DNA of 64,000 bases, taken from the NCBI GenBank assembly GCA_937863225.1, contig CALMEI010000039.1:62001-126000 (forward strand), written 5' to 3'. The position numbers and the translations under genes were made by a program. The first letter of the stretch is position 1. The number at the start of each line of letters is the position of its first letter. The notes under the pieces were generated by a model. The model ran no database searches. It was not told the DNA's origin and saw nothing but the letters and a program-made list of their open reading frames with translations. Positions 55,322-63,577 of this stretch are shown in pieces. This DNA comes from an uncultured Polaromonas sp. GTDB taxonomy: Bacteria > Pseudomonadota > Gammaproteobacteria > Burkholderiales > Burkholderiaceae_C.

Positions 55322-55870
55322 ATGGCTACAAAAAAATCCAATCCCGTCAATGCGCACGTGCAGACGCGCAACTCACCCATCGTTTCCTCGGCGCATTTGG
55401 TGTCGCCGCAATCTGCTGAAATGAGCGAGTTTGAATTTGGACTCATCGTCGCTGGCAACGCATTTCACCGATGGGTGATGCACTGCATGCGTGCAGCTGG
55501 ACTTAAAGAGTTAACGCCGTTGGATGTACTGATCATGCACCACGTTACGCACCGAGCGCGTGGCAAGCGGCTTGCCGATATCTGCTTCATCATGAATATC
55601 GAGGACACCCATTTGGTCAACTACTCACTGAAGAAATTGCAAGCGATTGGCGTTGTTGAGGCAAGCAAAAGCGGCAAAGAGGTGGGTTATACCGCTACCG
55701 AATTGGGGTGCAATTATGTTGAGCGCTACCGACAAGTGCGTGAACAATGCTTGATTGATGCATTGCATGCTGACGAAGCGCTGAATCGCGATATAGGCGA
55801 GTTGGCTAGGTTATTGCGTGTGTTGTCAGGTGTCTACGACCAAGCAGCGCGTGCTGCCTCGTCGTTGTAA
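55322..55870 (+). CDS. MarR-type winged-helix transcriptional regulator
   Basis: A 182-residue regulator. A disordered N-terminal tail of about 35 residues precedes the domain: FEFGLIVAGNAFHRWVMHCM, LTPLDVLIMHHVTHRARGKR, the recognition helix region DICFIMNIEDTHLVNYSLKK and the wing VEASKSGKEVGYTATELG. It heads the pxpBCA operon, 1 base from pxpB, and faces the TRAP operon across a palindrome. I infer repression lifted by 5-oxoproline or a related substrate. ATG 55322 coincides with the predicted transcription start. Confidence 0.87.
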   Translation: MATKKSNPVNAHVQTRNSPIVSSAHLVSPQSAEMSEFEFGLIVAGNAFHRWVMHCMRAAGLKELTPLDVLIMHHVTHRARGKRLADICFIMNIEDTHLVNYSLKKLQAIGVVEASKSGKEVGYTATELGCNYVERYRQVREQCLIDALHADEALNRDIGELARLLRVLSGVYDQAARAASSL

Positions 55871-55871
55871 T

Positions 55872-56651
55872 ATGTTTGACCACACGGCAAGTTATGAAAA
55901 ACCTAGGCTGCTGAACTTAGGCGATAGCGCTTGGACCATTGAATTTGGACTGGTAGCCAATGCGCAAAACCACCAGCGGGTTTTAGCCTTCCGTGATGCT
56001 CTGAAAGCAGCGAACTTAATCCGTTTCGGCGCTATTTTAGATACCGTACCTAGCTTGCGTTCGCTGAGTGTGCATTACGACCCACTGCAAACGGATGCCA
56101 TGGCATTGGGGCAATTTTTGTTGGAATTGTCAAATGGCCATACTGCGTCATGCAGCAATGGAGTTGATTGGTATTTGCCCATCTGTTTTGAGTCAGAATA
56201 TGCGCCAGACTTGGCTTCAATTTCTAAAAGTTGCGGGCTTTCAACTCAGCAGATTATTGAGTTGATCACGGGTATTTCATTTCAAGTCTATATGTTGGGT
56301 TTTTTGCCAGGTTTTGCATTCTTGGGTGATTTGCCAGAGGTTTTGCATTTGCCGCGCTTAGCGCAGCCGCGTACCAAAGTGCCCGCTGGCTCTGTGGGTA
56401 TTGCTGGCAAAATGTGCGCGGCGTATCCGTGGGAGAGTCCGGGCGGATGGAACTTGCTTGGCAGAACCCCTGTTCAGTTTTTCTCAAGTCATGCGCCAAA
56501 CCAACCAGCACTCTTGAACGCGGGCGACCATGTGCATTGGCAAGCCATTGGTGCAGATCAGTACATCGCGCTTAAATCAACAATGCAAGCGCCGAACCAT
56601 GACCACCAGCAGTGGCGGACACAATTGCAAAACCCAAGGGCATGGCTGTGA
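55872..56651 (+). CDS. pxpB: 5-oxoprolinase subunit PxpB (KipI-like)
   Basis: PxpB acts with PxpA and PxpC to hydrolyse 5-oxoproline to glutamate with ATP. The 259-residue product has the KipI/AHS1 domain: LLNLGDSAWTIEFG at the start, LSVHYDPLQTD, and the signature GFLPGFAFLGDLPEVLHLPR near residues 140-160, followed by RLAQPRTKVPAGSVGIAGK and YPWESPGGWNLLGRTP. ATG 55872 gives the right N-terminus; the frame open to 55818 overlaps the regulator gene. Confidence 0.93.
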   Translation: MFDHTASYEKPRLLNLGDSAWTIEFGLVANAQNHQRVLAFRDALKAANLIRFGAILDTVPSLRSLSVHYDPLQTDAMALGQFLLELSNGHTASCSNGVDWYLPICFESEYAPDLASISKSCGLSTQQIIELITGISFQVYMLGFLPGFAFLGDLPEVLHLPRLAQPRTKVPAGSVGIAGKMCAAYPWESPGGWNLLGRTPVQFFSSHAPNQPALLNAGDHVHWQAIGADQYIALKSTMQAPNHDHQQWRTQLQNPRAWL

Positions 56652-57709
56652 GTTCAGTGCTTGCACAATTTGAATGCCTTCACAGTGGCTTTGGCGCAAG
56701 TTTCCAAGACTTCGGCCGCAGTGGCTATCGTCATCTAGGTGTGCCCATCAGTGGCGCGGTAGATAAACTCAGCATGGCATGTGCAAACGCCTTAGTCGGA
56801 AATGCCAACGAAGACTGCGTGATAGAAATTTCAATGCAAGGTCCGCAACTGCAATTGACCCAATCAACAGCACAAGTGGCGCTGGTTGGTGATATTGAAA
56901 CCTTTGTGTTGTTCCCAAATGGTCAAAAGCAGCGCTTGCCGAGTTGGCGCAGTGCCACTTTAGAAGCTGGGCAAACACTTATTTGCAGCAAAGTGAATTC
57001 GGGTTTGGCCTATTTAGCGGTGGCAGGTGGTTGGAATGCGCAATCCACTTTAGGCAGCCACAGCTACTATGGTCGTGCCGACTTAGGACAGGTGTTGCGC
57101 CGTGGACAAAACTACGGTGTCAACGTTAAAGCGCCGCTACCTGATAGCAGGCTAACCCAAACCCAACTCGCAGAGCGTTGTGCCCCACCGTTTGAATTTG
57201 ATAGCGCAGCGTTGCGATGCGTTGCAGGTCCGCAGGAGGATTATTTTGATGCGGAATCAATTGATTCGTTTTATTCTCAAGAGTGGAAATTAAGTGCGCA
57301 ATTAGACCGCATGGGCTTTCGGCTAGAAGGGGCGCCGCTTTTGCACAATGCGTTGGGGGCAGAAATTGCCTCTGATGGTGTTTGCGTCGGTGCGGTGCAA
57401 GTGCCCCCGAATGGCATACCCATTGTCTTAATGGCTGACGGGCAAACCATTGGCGGCTATCCCAAAATTGCTTCAGTGATTACAGCGGATATTGGCCGCT
57501 TGGCGAACATGCGTGCGAATGCGTCTGTGGCATCTGTGCGATTTGCCAAAGTTACTTTGCAAGAAGCACATGCCATTTTGCGTGCACAGCAGGCAGCTTT
57601 TGAAAAGTGGAAAAATGCCATCAAACCGGTCAGAGATTTAGGTGATTTTGACAGCGAAACACTGCTTGCGCACAACCTGATTGACGGCATGTTGCGTGGC
57701 GATGAATGA
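56642..57709 (+). CDS. pxpC: 5-oxoprolinase subunit PxpC (KipA-like, biotin-dependent carboxyltransferase fold)
   Basis: PxpC is the AHS2/KipA partner of PxpB. The 355-residue product shows SFQDFGRSGYRHLGVPISGA then VDKLSMACANALVGN near residues 23-57, YLAVAGGWNAQSTLGSHSYY near 125, CVAGPQEDYF near 195, and QLDRMGFRLEGAPL, with IPIVLMADGQTIGGYPKIAS near 255. The ATG at 56642 overlaps the end of pxpB by 10 bases. An upstream start at 56612 is unnecessary. Confidence 0.93.
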   Translation: MAVSSVLAQFECLHSGFGASFQDFGRSGYRHLGVPISGAVDKLSMACANALVGNANEDCVIEISMQGPQLQLTQSTAQVALVGDIETFVLFPNGQKQRLPSWRSATLEAGQTLICSKVNSGLAYLAVAGGWNAQSTLGSHSYYGRADLGQVLRRGQNYGVNVKAPLPDSRLTQTQLAERCAPPFEFDSAALRCVAGPQEDYFDAESIDSFYSQEWKLSAQLDRMGFRLEGAPLLHNALGAEIASDGVCVGAVQVPPNGIPIVLMADGQTIGGYPKIASVITADIGRLANMRANASVASVRFAKVTLQEAHAILRAQQAAFEKWKNAIKPVRDLGDFDSETLLAHNLIDGMLRGDE

Positions 57710-57733
57710 GGCTTGTAAATTAGATAGGGAAAA

Positions 57734-58507
57734 ATGATGAAGAAAAAAATCAACCTCAACGCAGACATGGGCGAGAGCTTTGGCTCCTGGGTGATGGGCT
57801 CTGACGATGCGATGTTGGCCATTATTAACAGCGCCAATCTTGCTTGCGGATTTCATGCCGGTGATCCGCTTGTCATGCTCAAATCGATACAAAGCGCTAA
57901 AGCGCGCGGCGTCAGTATCGGTGCGCACCCCAGCTATCCAGATTTGCAAGGCTTTGGCCGCCGTGCAATGCAAATGAGTGATGCGGAGTTGTATGCCTGT
58001 GTGCAATACCAAATTTCTGCATTGGCGGGTATGGCGCGGGTCAATCAACACGAAATCAAACACGTCAAACCCCATGGCGCATTGAATAACGCGGCGTGCA
58101 TCCGTGCGGATATTGCACAGACTATCGTCCGTGCCATCGTAGATTTTGACAGTCAACTCATTTTATTGGCGCCAGCGCTTTCCGAGCTGTACGATGCTGG
58201 GCAAGCAGCTGGACTTCAGGTCGTGGCTGAAATTTTTGCGGATCGCAATTATGAAGACGATGGGCAACTGGTTTCACGCCAAAAACCCCATGCGCTCATT
58301 CACAGCGAAGAAGCAAGTTGGCAGCATGTGCAGCGCATGTTGGAGGCGGGTGGTATTGTCAGCTACAGCGGTGCGGTGTTGCCCTGTCCCATTGGCAGCA
58401 TCTGCGTCCATGGCGATGGTGCAAACGCGGTACAAATGGCCGCTTACTTACGGCGTGAATTGCAATTGGCAGGGTATGAACTGTGTACTCTGAAGCAACT
58501 AGATTAA
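57734..58507 (+). CDS. pxpA: 5-oxoprolinase subunit PxpA (LamB/YcsF family)
   Basis: PxpA is the third subunit of the prokaryotic 5-oxoprolinase. The 257-residue product starts KKKINLNADMGESFGSWVMG, with NSANLACGFHAGDPLVML near residue 33, GVSIGAHPSYPDLQGFGRR near 57, HVKPHGALNN near 97 and EIFADRNYEDDGQLVSRQK near 165, all hallmarks of the family. It follows pxpC by 24 bases. The gene order B-C-A with a MarR regulator and TRAP transporter forms a complete uptake-and-use module. Confidence 0.94.
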   Translation: MMKKKINLNADMGESFGSWVMGSDDAMLAIINSANLACGFHAGDPLVMLKSIQSAKARGVSIGAHPSYPDLQGFGRRAMQMSDAELYACVQYQISALAGMARVNQHEIKHVKPHGALNNAACIRADIAQTIVRAIVDFDSQLILLAPALSELYDAGQAAGLQVVAEIFADRNYEDDGQLVSRQKPHALIHSEEASWQHVQRMLEAGGIVSYSGAVLPCPIGSICVHGDGANAVQMAAYLRRELQLAGYELCTLKQLD

Positions 58508-58549
58508 AAGGGTCGCTATATATTCGGAAAGATGGGTCTTCCCATTTGT

Positions 58550-58613
58550 AAATGCTAAATTGGCCTGTAGCCGGCGTATTTATTGCCTATAGTGCTATAA
58601 AATATATAGCATA
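58550..58613 (-). repeat. Interspersed repeat copy (closest to consensus)
   Basis: Reverse copy: AAATTGGCCTGTAGCCGGCG, TATTTATTGCCTATAGTGCT, then ATAAAATATATAGCA. It lies between pxpA and the leftward LuxR remnant, ending just before the latter's stop codon. Confidence 0.95.
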
Positions 58614-58621
58614 TTTAGGTT

Positions 58622-58855
58622 TTATTTCTGTTGCACAGTGGTCGGCAAACTGCCCAGCAAACGTATCAACTCTTGTTGCCGCGTGGTGCCTGTTTTTGCA
58701 AAAATGCTGGACGACTGGCTGCGAATGCTGGCATTGAGGTGTTCACATAAGGTTTGCAGCACAGCATTCCAAGCACCTTCTTTTCCCACAGCATCGTAAA
58801 GACTAAAAATAATCGATTGGTGGTCGTTTGTGGTGGTTTTTATATCAGTTTTCAT
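58622..58855 (-). pseudogene. LuxR-type regulator reduced to its two ends
   Basis: A 77-residue frame that looks like an internally deleted regulator. Residues 12-43 (HQSIIFSLYDAVGKEGAWNA then VLQTLCEHLNA) match the N-terminus of the large LuxR-type regulators. Residues 44-77 (SIRSQSSSIFAKTGTTRQQE, LIRLLGSLPTT) match the last helix of the LuxR helix-turn-helix domain and the tail. The ~250 residues normally between are missing without loss of frame. Whether the short protein is made is unknown; the first half of the DNA-binding motif is absent. Confidence 0.6.
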
Positions 58856-59055
58856 TCATATGGAGGTAGCGCATCACTACATAAGTAACAAGAATCGGCC
58901 ATAGGTTCGTCTGTACATGTTACACCGTAAAACGTTAGCGAAGGTTCTATACCTTTTGGTCTATACCTTTATGCACTGGTGAAAAGTCATTCAAACTTTT
59001 AACATTTCATTACTTGTAGCAAAAAAGTATTTCATTAATCAAAAGGAGCACACAC
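58856..59055. other. Intergenic region before the lipoprotein array
   Basis: About 200 bases without a gene. It contains a direct repeat of CTATACCTTT (58949 and 58965 region) and ends in an AAAGGAG ribosome binding site for the first lipoprotein. The promoter of the array is probably here. Confidence 0.5.
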
Positions 59056-59547
59056 ATGAGCCATCTTATTAAATACCTAATGATCACTCTGGCAGCATTG
59101 ACACTCGCCGCGTGTGGCGGTGGCGACGATACGTCTGCCACTGTGGCCGACCCCGCTGCAGCTGCAACACCTGCGGCAACAGAGTCATCGACCAGCACAT
59201 TTGCAGGTACGTATACGGGTAACGTAAGTTCAATTGTCAGTTTTGCCAGCACATACAGCGGCCCTATGAGTTTGACAGTTACTCGCGATGTGACGGGAAA
59301 CTACACCTTGTCGGGCACTTGGTCAGTGACACGCACAAATTCATCTGGTCCACAAGAGACAATCACCGACCTCATCAGCGGCACAGTCAGTAGTTCAGGC
59401 GCTTTGTCTGCGACAGGCAATTTCAAAGTCAAATCAATCACGGCAACGGTGGACGCAGCGACAGGGAAAATTACAGGCAACTTTGTCTACACAGGTTACT
59501 TAGACCAGGATGTCGTCGGAGGAGTCAATTTCACGCTAAGTAAATAA
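59056..59547 (+). CDS. Lipoprotein of unknown function (array member 1)
   Basis: A 163-residue predicted lipoprotein: signal helix YLMITLAALTLAACGGGDDT with the lipobox Cys at about residue 20, a short Ala/Thr-rich linker, then a beta-rich domain (TYTGNVSSIVSFASTYSGPM to GYLDQDVVGGVNFTLSK) with alternating hydrophobic and Ser/Thr residues. No family recognised. AAGGAG precedes ATG 59056. First of four consecutive lipoprotein genes on this strand. Confidence 0.75.
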   Translation: MSHLIKYLMITLAALTLAACGGGDDTSATVADPAAAATPAATESSTSTFAGTYTGNVSSIVSFASTYSGPMSLTVTRDVTGNYTLSGTWSVTRTNSSGPQETITDLISGTVSSSGALSATGNFKVKSITATVDAATGKITGNFVYTGYLDQDVVGGVNFTLSK

Positions 59548-59569
59548 AGTTGCATCAAGAAAAATCAGC

Positions 59570-60133
59570 ATGAAAAACATCAAACAAACAATCAGCATTT
59601 TGGCGACGGCAACACTTCTCACTGCATGCGGCGGTGGCGACGATACGGGCACTGCGGCAGCGGGCAGTTCTGGTTCAACAGATTTTTCAAATCTTGCCCA
59701 ATGTGTTGCCAACCGATGGGAGATGGGCGCGGAGCAGGTCAAAAAAGGCTTAGAAACAGTGGGTGGTTCAAGTGCCAGTGGTGTAGCTTTTAGCGTAACG
59801 GGCAACCAAATAAGCGAATTTTCAACTGGCGGTTCTTACAAAGGAACACCAAATTACACGATTAGCTTTACCAGAGGTGGCACCAGTGGAACGTCGCAAT
59901 ACGCAGGCACGGCAACTGGCACATGGTCTGTTGATGGCGATAAGCTGACCATCACTCGAACAACCTCATCTGTTACCGTGACCAACACCATTGGGGGTGT
60001 GACGACAACATACGGTGATGGAATAGGCTCACCCTCCACAGTCAAGGTCATCTCCTGCACCCCAGCGACTTTGACCTATGACCAAACCTTAAGCTCAGGT
60101 GCAGTCGTCCGAATCGTTTTGGTATCTGCATAA
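59570..60133 (+). CDS. Lipoprotein of unknown function (array member 2)
   Basis: A 187-residue predicted lipoprotein with signal ISILATATLLTACGGGDDTG, whose post-lipobox sequence nearly copies that of member 1. The mature part starts SSGSTDFSNLAQCVANRWEM and then runs as beta strands rich in Gly and Thr, with two Cys residues (in AQCVAN and ISCTPA) that could pair. Family not recognised. It starts 22 bases after member 1, so cotranscription is likely. Confidence 0.72.
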   Translation: MKNIKQTISILATATLLTACGGGDDTGTAAAGSSGSTDFSNLAQCVANRWEMGAEQVKKGLETVGGSSASGVAFSVTGNQISEFSTGGSYKGTPNYTISFTRGGTSGTSQYAGTATGTWSVDGDKLTITRTTSSVTVTNTIGGVTTTYGDGIGSPSTVKVISCTPATLTYDQTLSSGAVVRIVLVSA

Positions 60134-60159
60134 GCCCATACCTTGGTAAAAGACACCCC

Positions 60160-60891
60160 ATGAAAACACCCATACTCAACTTCATCGCCCTTGTTTTTGC
60201 AACACTCCTCACCGCTTGCAGTGGTGGCGGTGACGCAACTGCGCCAGCAGAAACAACGACACCGACAGAAACAACAGGTGGTACAGGTGGAACGGATGGA
60301 ACGACCACAACACTGGTCACCACCACCTGTACACCCGCGCCAACGATAGCATCACGATATGCAAGGGTGTTTAAAGGCTGCGATTCGGCTGGGGTAGCGC
60401 AATATTACGATTTAACTGAATGCGTTCGCGACAACACCACAGGCTTGATCTGGCAAGGACAGATGCCGCCTGGAAGCGGTTTACGAGCCAGTGATCAAAT
60501 CAAAACAAACTTTGACAGCACCACTGGGAATCAAGATTACAACGGCGGATCACCTCAACCTGCCACCAGTGCCCAAATTGCGGATTTGAGCAACTCCATC
60601 GGTTACAGAAATGCCGTCAACGGTACCAATCTATGTGGATCGAATGCTTGGCGGTTGCCTACCAAAGAAGAGTTGCAGGGTTTGATCAAATCAACTGAAT
60701 CCCCAAAGATTGACAACACTTGGTTTCCGAACACGCAGAACGGACGTTACTGGACAACTTCGACCTATGCGAGCGACGCCAACTATACCTATTATGTTGA
60801 TTTTGGTTCTGGAGTAACCAGTTTCGACGTCCGTGGCAACAATGTTTTAGGTACTGTGGTAGGTAGAAGCAAAGTGCGCTTGGTTCACTAG
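60160..60891 (+). CDS. DUF1566 lipoprotein (array member 3)
   Basis: A 243-residue predicted lipoprotein: signal ALVFATLLTACSGGGDATAP, a Thr-rich linker (about 25-50), then a DUF1566 C-type-lectin-like domain with LTECVRDNTTGLIWQGQMPP, CGSNAWRLPTKEELQGLIKS and RYWTTSTYASDANYTYYVDF, ending KVRLVH. The TECVRDNTTGLIWQGQ block is almost identical to that of the 41474 gene, so the two are recent paralogues. Its C-terminal codons do not show the NNC bias seen there. Confidence 0.8.
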   Translation: MKTPILNFIALVFATLLTACSGGGDATAPAETTTPTETTGGTGGTDGTTTTLVTTTCTPAPTIASRYARVFKGCDSAGVAQYYDLTECVRDNTTGLIWQGQMPPGSGLRASDQIKTNFDSTTGNQDYNGGSPQPATSAQIADLSNSIGYRNAVNGTNLCGSNAWRLPTKEELQGLIKSTESPKIDNTWFPNTQNGRYWTTSTYASDANYTYYVDFGSGVTSFDVRGNNVLGTVVGRSKVRLVH

Positions 60892-60927
60892 CTTTTGTCA
60901 TTCAAACAAACACTGCCAAGGAATAAA

Positions 60928-61599
60928 ATGAAATCAATACGGCTTACGTTAAACGCAATCGTCCTCACTTTAGCCACAGTCCTCACCGCTTGCAGTGGAG
61001 GCGGCGATGAGTCAACAGCACCTGCTGAAACCACCACTGGTGGCACCACTGCAGGTGCTGGCACAACTGCGACCACGCCTGAGACGACAACGCCCACTAC
61101 AGGATTCGCGCGGGTGGCTAACCCTGCAGGGGGCGACTACGGCTTGCAGTGCGCCATAGACTATTCAACCGGTTTGATTTGGGAGGGGAAAAATCCGAAC
61201 CCATCGCATCCGCAAGGCATTGGTCGAACTTATACGAATTTTGATGACGCAGATAAATATCAAGTCACTGATTTAGTCTATGGCGTAGGAGATACCAAAC
61301 CTTCCTTGGCTGGGATCAATGCTGCAAGTAATTCCATTGGCTACGTCAATGCAATCAATAGCTTAGCACTTTGTGGGTTTAGCAACTGGCGATTACCTAC
61401 CAGAGACGAATTAATTGCGCTGGGGAAATTAAGCAGCAAATTGGCAGATTTCCCCGAAACAATTTCTGGTACTTATTGGTCAAGTTCATTGAGTGATCGA
61501 GACCACAGCGGTATCGTTGTTCGACCTCCTGCCACATCAGGCAACAAAGAATATCGTGTCAATAGTTTTGGTATACGACTGGTTCGCTCCAGCAGCTAA
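60928..61599 (+). CDS. DUF1566 lipoprotein (array member 4)
   Basis: A 223-residue predicted lipoprotein: signal IVLTLATVLTACSGGGDEST, Thr/Ala-rich linker, then a diverged DUF1566 domain with YGLQCAIDYSTGLIWEGKNP, LCGFSNWRLPTRDELIALGK and TYWSSSLSDRDHSG, ending FGIRLVRSSS. ATG 60928 follows AAGGAAT; the frame open from 60895 is not needed. It begins 36 bases after member 3. Its signal and linker closely match member 3, suggesting tandem duplication followed by domain divergence. Confidence 0.8.
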   Translation: MKSIRLTLNAIVLTLATVLTACSGGGDESTAPAETTTGGTTAGAGTTATTPETTTPTTGFARVANPAGGDYGLQCAIDYSTGLIWEGKNPNPSHPQGIGRTYTNFDDADKYQVTDLVYGVGDTKPSLAGINAASNSIGYVNAINSLALCGFSNWRLPTRDELIALGKLSSKLADFPETISGTYWSSSLSDRDHSGIVVRPPATSGNKEYRVNSFGIRLVRSSS

Positions 61600-61629
61600 A
61601 TTCCAATGTTTCCTGTACACTTGTTCACC

Positions 61630-61875
61630 ATGAACGAGTTACCAACAACCGCAACGACAGTCTCTTCGCCCGTTAACCGCAAAGCCCGCTTAGGGCTGTT
61701 GCTGGCATGTGTGGCTGCAGGCACCGTCATTGGCTGGGTAGGCCAGCACTTCACAGGGAATGACTGGTGGTACGCGGCCATTTTTGGCGTGACGGCCATT
61801 GCGTGGCTGTTGGTGGCCAATCCTGACGACTGCAATTGCAATGCAGTTTGCATGTCAAAAAATATAAGAAATTAG
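61630..61875 (+). CDS. Small membrane protein ending in the interspersed repeat
   Basis: An 81-residue protein with two predicted helices: LGLLLACVAAGTVIGWVGQH (about 21-40) and WWYAAIFGVTAIAWLLVA (about 46-63). A Cys-rich tail DDCNCNAVCMSK follows. Function unknown. ATG 61630 is chosen; the frame extends to an ATG at 61606 without a clear ribosome binding site at either. The last codons (NIRN) and the stop lie in an interspersed repeat copy, so that insertion appears to have set the current C-terminus. Confidence 0.6.
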   Translation: MNELPTTATTVSSPVNRKARLGLLLACVAAGTVIGWVGQHFTGNDWWYAAIFGVTAIAWLLVANPDDCNCNAVCMSKNIRN

Positions 61876-61924
61876 CCTGTACGCGGCGTGTTTATTGCCT
61901 ATAGTGCTATTAAATATATAGCAA
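61861..61924 (-). repeat. Interspersed repeat copy at the end of the small membrane gene
   Basis: Reverse copy: AATATAAGAAATTAGCCTGT, ACGCGGCGTGTTTATTGCCT, then ATAGTGCTATTAAATATATA followed by GCA. It lies between convergent genes and overlaps the last codons of the rightward one. Confidence 0.92.
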
Positions 61925-61987
61925 ATAAATACAGCAATTAAATTCATGGAAATTTAATCCATGGCAATGTCATCCATAAAAACTATT

Positions 61988-62566
61988 TTAGGGTTGCGCT
62001 TTGCGAATGGTCATGGCGCCGCGCAATTGGCCAACGGTGTAGCCCACCGCTTTGTCGTTGGGGTACAGCAATTGCAACTTTGTTTTGACATCGGCGTTCA
62101 GTTTATCGGCAGTGCCATGACAAGTCAGGCAAATGGATCCAACAGGCAAAGCACGCATGTACCGGTATTCTTTGCCATTGGCATCGCTGTTGATCAGCTC
62201 GCCTTTTTCTAGCGTTGCGGGGCTTTCGCCAGCGGCGGCGCGTTTGTCAAAATCTTCCAGTACCGCGCGTTCCCAAGCATCCGGTACGGCTTTAGGGTTG
62301 CGGTTTTGCAGGCTCACGCGTTTGATGGTCCAGCCCGTTTGTTCAGAGGCTGCTTTGGCCATTTGAGGCGCTTTAACATTGCAAACCTCAACAGCAGAAG
62401 CAGGACCACCTTTGGCAATCTCTTCGGTCAGCACTTGCAGTAATTTGGGCGGCACCATGCTGGCAACTGTGCGTGCCTCTGATAGCAAAGCTTCATTGGC
62501 AAAGGCGCTGGTGGTGGCTGCGAGCATGGCTGCGGCAAGCAGTAAAAGTGGTCGTAGTTGGCGCAT
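61988..62566 (-). CDS. DUF3365 haem-binding periplasmic protein
   Basis: A 192-residue exported protein with a signal peptide ending near SAFANEA. The DUF3365/Tll0287-like domain includes AVEVCNVKAPQMAKAASEQT near residue 60, WTIKRVSLQNRNPKAVPDAW near 78 and a single c-type haem site CLTCHG near 147. Family members are haem-based redox or gas sensors, alone or as input domains of kinases; this one stands alone. Function is not known. Confidence 0.83.
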   Translation of the reverse strand: MRQLRPLLLLAAAMLAATTSAFANEALLSEARTVASMVPPKLLQVLTEEIAKGGPASAVEVCNVKAPQMAKAASEQTGWTIKRVSLQNRNPKAVPDAWERAVLEDFDKRAAAGESPATLEKGELINSDANGKEYRYMRALPVGSICLTCHGTADKLNADVKTKLQLLYPNDKAVGYTVGQLRGAMTIRKAQP

Positions 62567-62644
62567 GTTATCTCCTCGTAAAGTGGTTTTAGCTCAACAC
62601 AAATGGTCGTGCAAAGTTTAGCGCATGGACATGCTCAATGCGCA

Positions 62645-63577
62645 TCACAACAATAGTTCAAAAGAACTATCAAACCGTCGCTTTTCTTGCGTAATCGGGT
62701 CAATCCACTCAATCGACTTCGCCAGCAATTGCAGCGGGTGGTCGTGGTCGATTTGTCCTTCGGGAGTCAGCACGGGGTAAATGCCGTCGCCTTTGATGGG
62801 TATGCCCAGTGCGTTCATGTGGACGCGCAGTTGGTGGCGTTTGCCGGTGACGGGTTTAAGTTGGTAGCGGGCAATGCCGTTTTTGATTTCTAGCACGTCA
62901 ATGTGCGTCAAGGCGTTGGGTGTACCCGCCATTTCGCATTGCGTCATAAAACCTCTGCCCGCAGATGTGTCTTCTTCAATGCGGCTGTGTCGCGTCAAAG
63001 GAAAAACCAATTCTGGACGCCACGCTGCAATGGCTTCATACGTTTTGTGCACCGCGCGTTCACGGAACAGGGCTTGGTAAGCGTCGCGTGTTTGCGCTTG
63101 TACAGAGAACAACACCAAACCCGCCGTGTCGCGGTCTATGCGGTGAATCGGCACAATGTCATCCAGTCCTAATTTGCGTTTGAGCCGCACCAACACCGTC
63201 TCTTGCAGGTATTTGCCCGACGGCATGACGGGCAAAAAATGCGGCTTGTCGACGACGATGAGGTGCTCGTCCTGATGCAAAATCACTTCGTCAAACGGTA
63301 TGCGTTCTTCAACTTCAATGTCGCGGTAGTAATACACACGCATGTGGCCTTGGTAGGGGCGATCAGCGGTGACTGGTACGCCAAACTCGTCTTGCACATC
63401 GCCAGCGGCCATGCGCTGCAACCATTTTGCCCTAGAGATAGCGGGGAAGCGGTGGACCAAAAAATCGGTGATGGTGTGCCATTGGGCATTATCGCCTTTG
63501 GCGGCATTTTTAGGTAAACCCACGACGCTGGGACCTACGCCGTTTTTAACGGGCAACATGTTTAATTTCGCGCTCAC
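62645..63577 (-). CDS. RluA-family pseudouridine synthase
   Basis: A 310-residue RNA pseudouridine synthase. After an N-terminal extension it has [20 protein letters not shown] near residue 90, the catalytic Asp in [20 protein letters not shown] near 140, and the C-terminal [20 protein letters not shown] near 240 with KGDGIYPVL. The HRIDRDTAG form and the N-terminal region resemble the RluA/TruC-like group; the target base (23S rRNA, tRNA) cannot be told. Its ATG overlaps the end of the VF530 gene. Confidence 0.88.
   Translation of the reverse strand: MSAKLNMLPVKNGVGPSVVGLPKNAAKGDNAQWHTITDFLVHRFPAISRAKWLQRMAAGDVQDEFGVPVTADRPYQGHMRVYYYRDIEVEERIPFDEVILHQDEHLIVVDKPHFLPVMPSGKYLQETVLVRLKRKLGLDDIVPIHRIDRDTAGLVLFSVQAQTRDAYQALFRERAVHKTYEAIAAWRPELVFPLTRHSRIEEDTSAGRGFMTQCEMAGTPNALTHIDVLEIKNGIARYQLKPVTGKRHQLRVHMNALGIPIKGDGIYPVLTPEGQIDHDHPLQLLAKSIEWIDPITQEKRRFDSSFELLL

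Noticed and set aside
58552-58737. Open frame on the plus strand beginning in the repeat and encoding GVFIAYSAIKYIA
   Set aside because: The frame is a shadow created by the repeat; the same peptide appears wherever the repeat lies in this orientation, for example on the minus strand near 17470. There is no ribosome binding site and the rest overlaps the LuxR remnant.
60160-61599. The other two DUF1566 genes as additional DGR targets
   Set aside because: Their C-terminal codons show no NNC run or adenine depletion, so there is no sign of directed variation.
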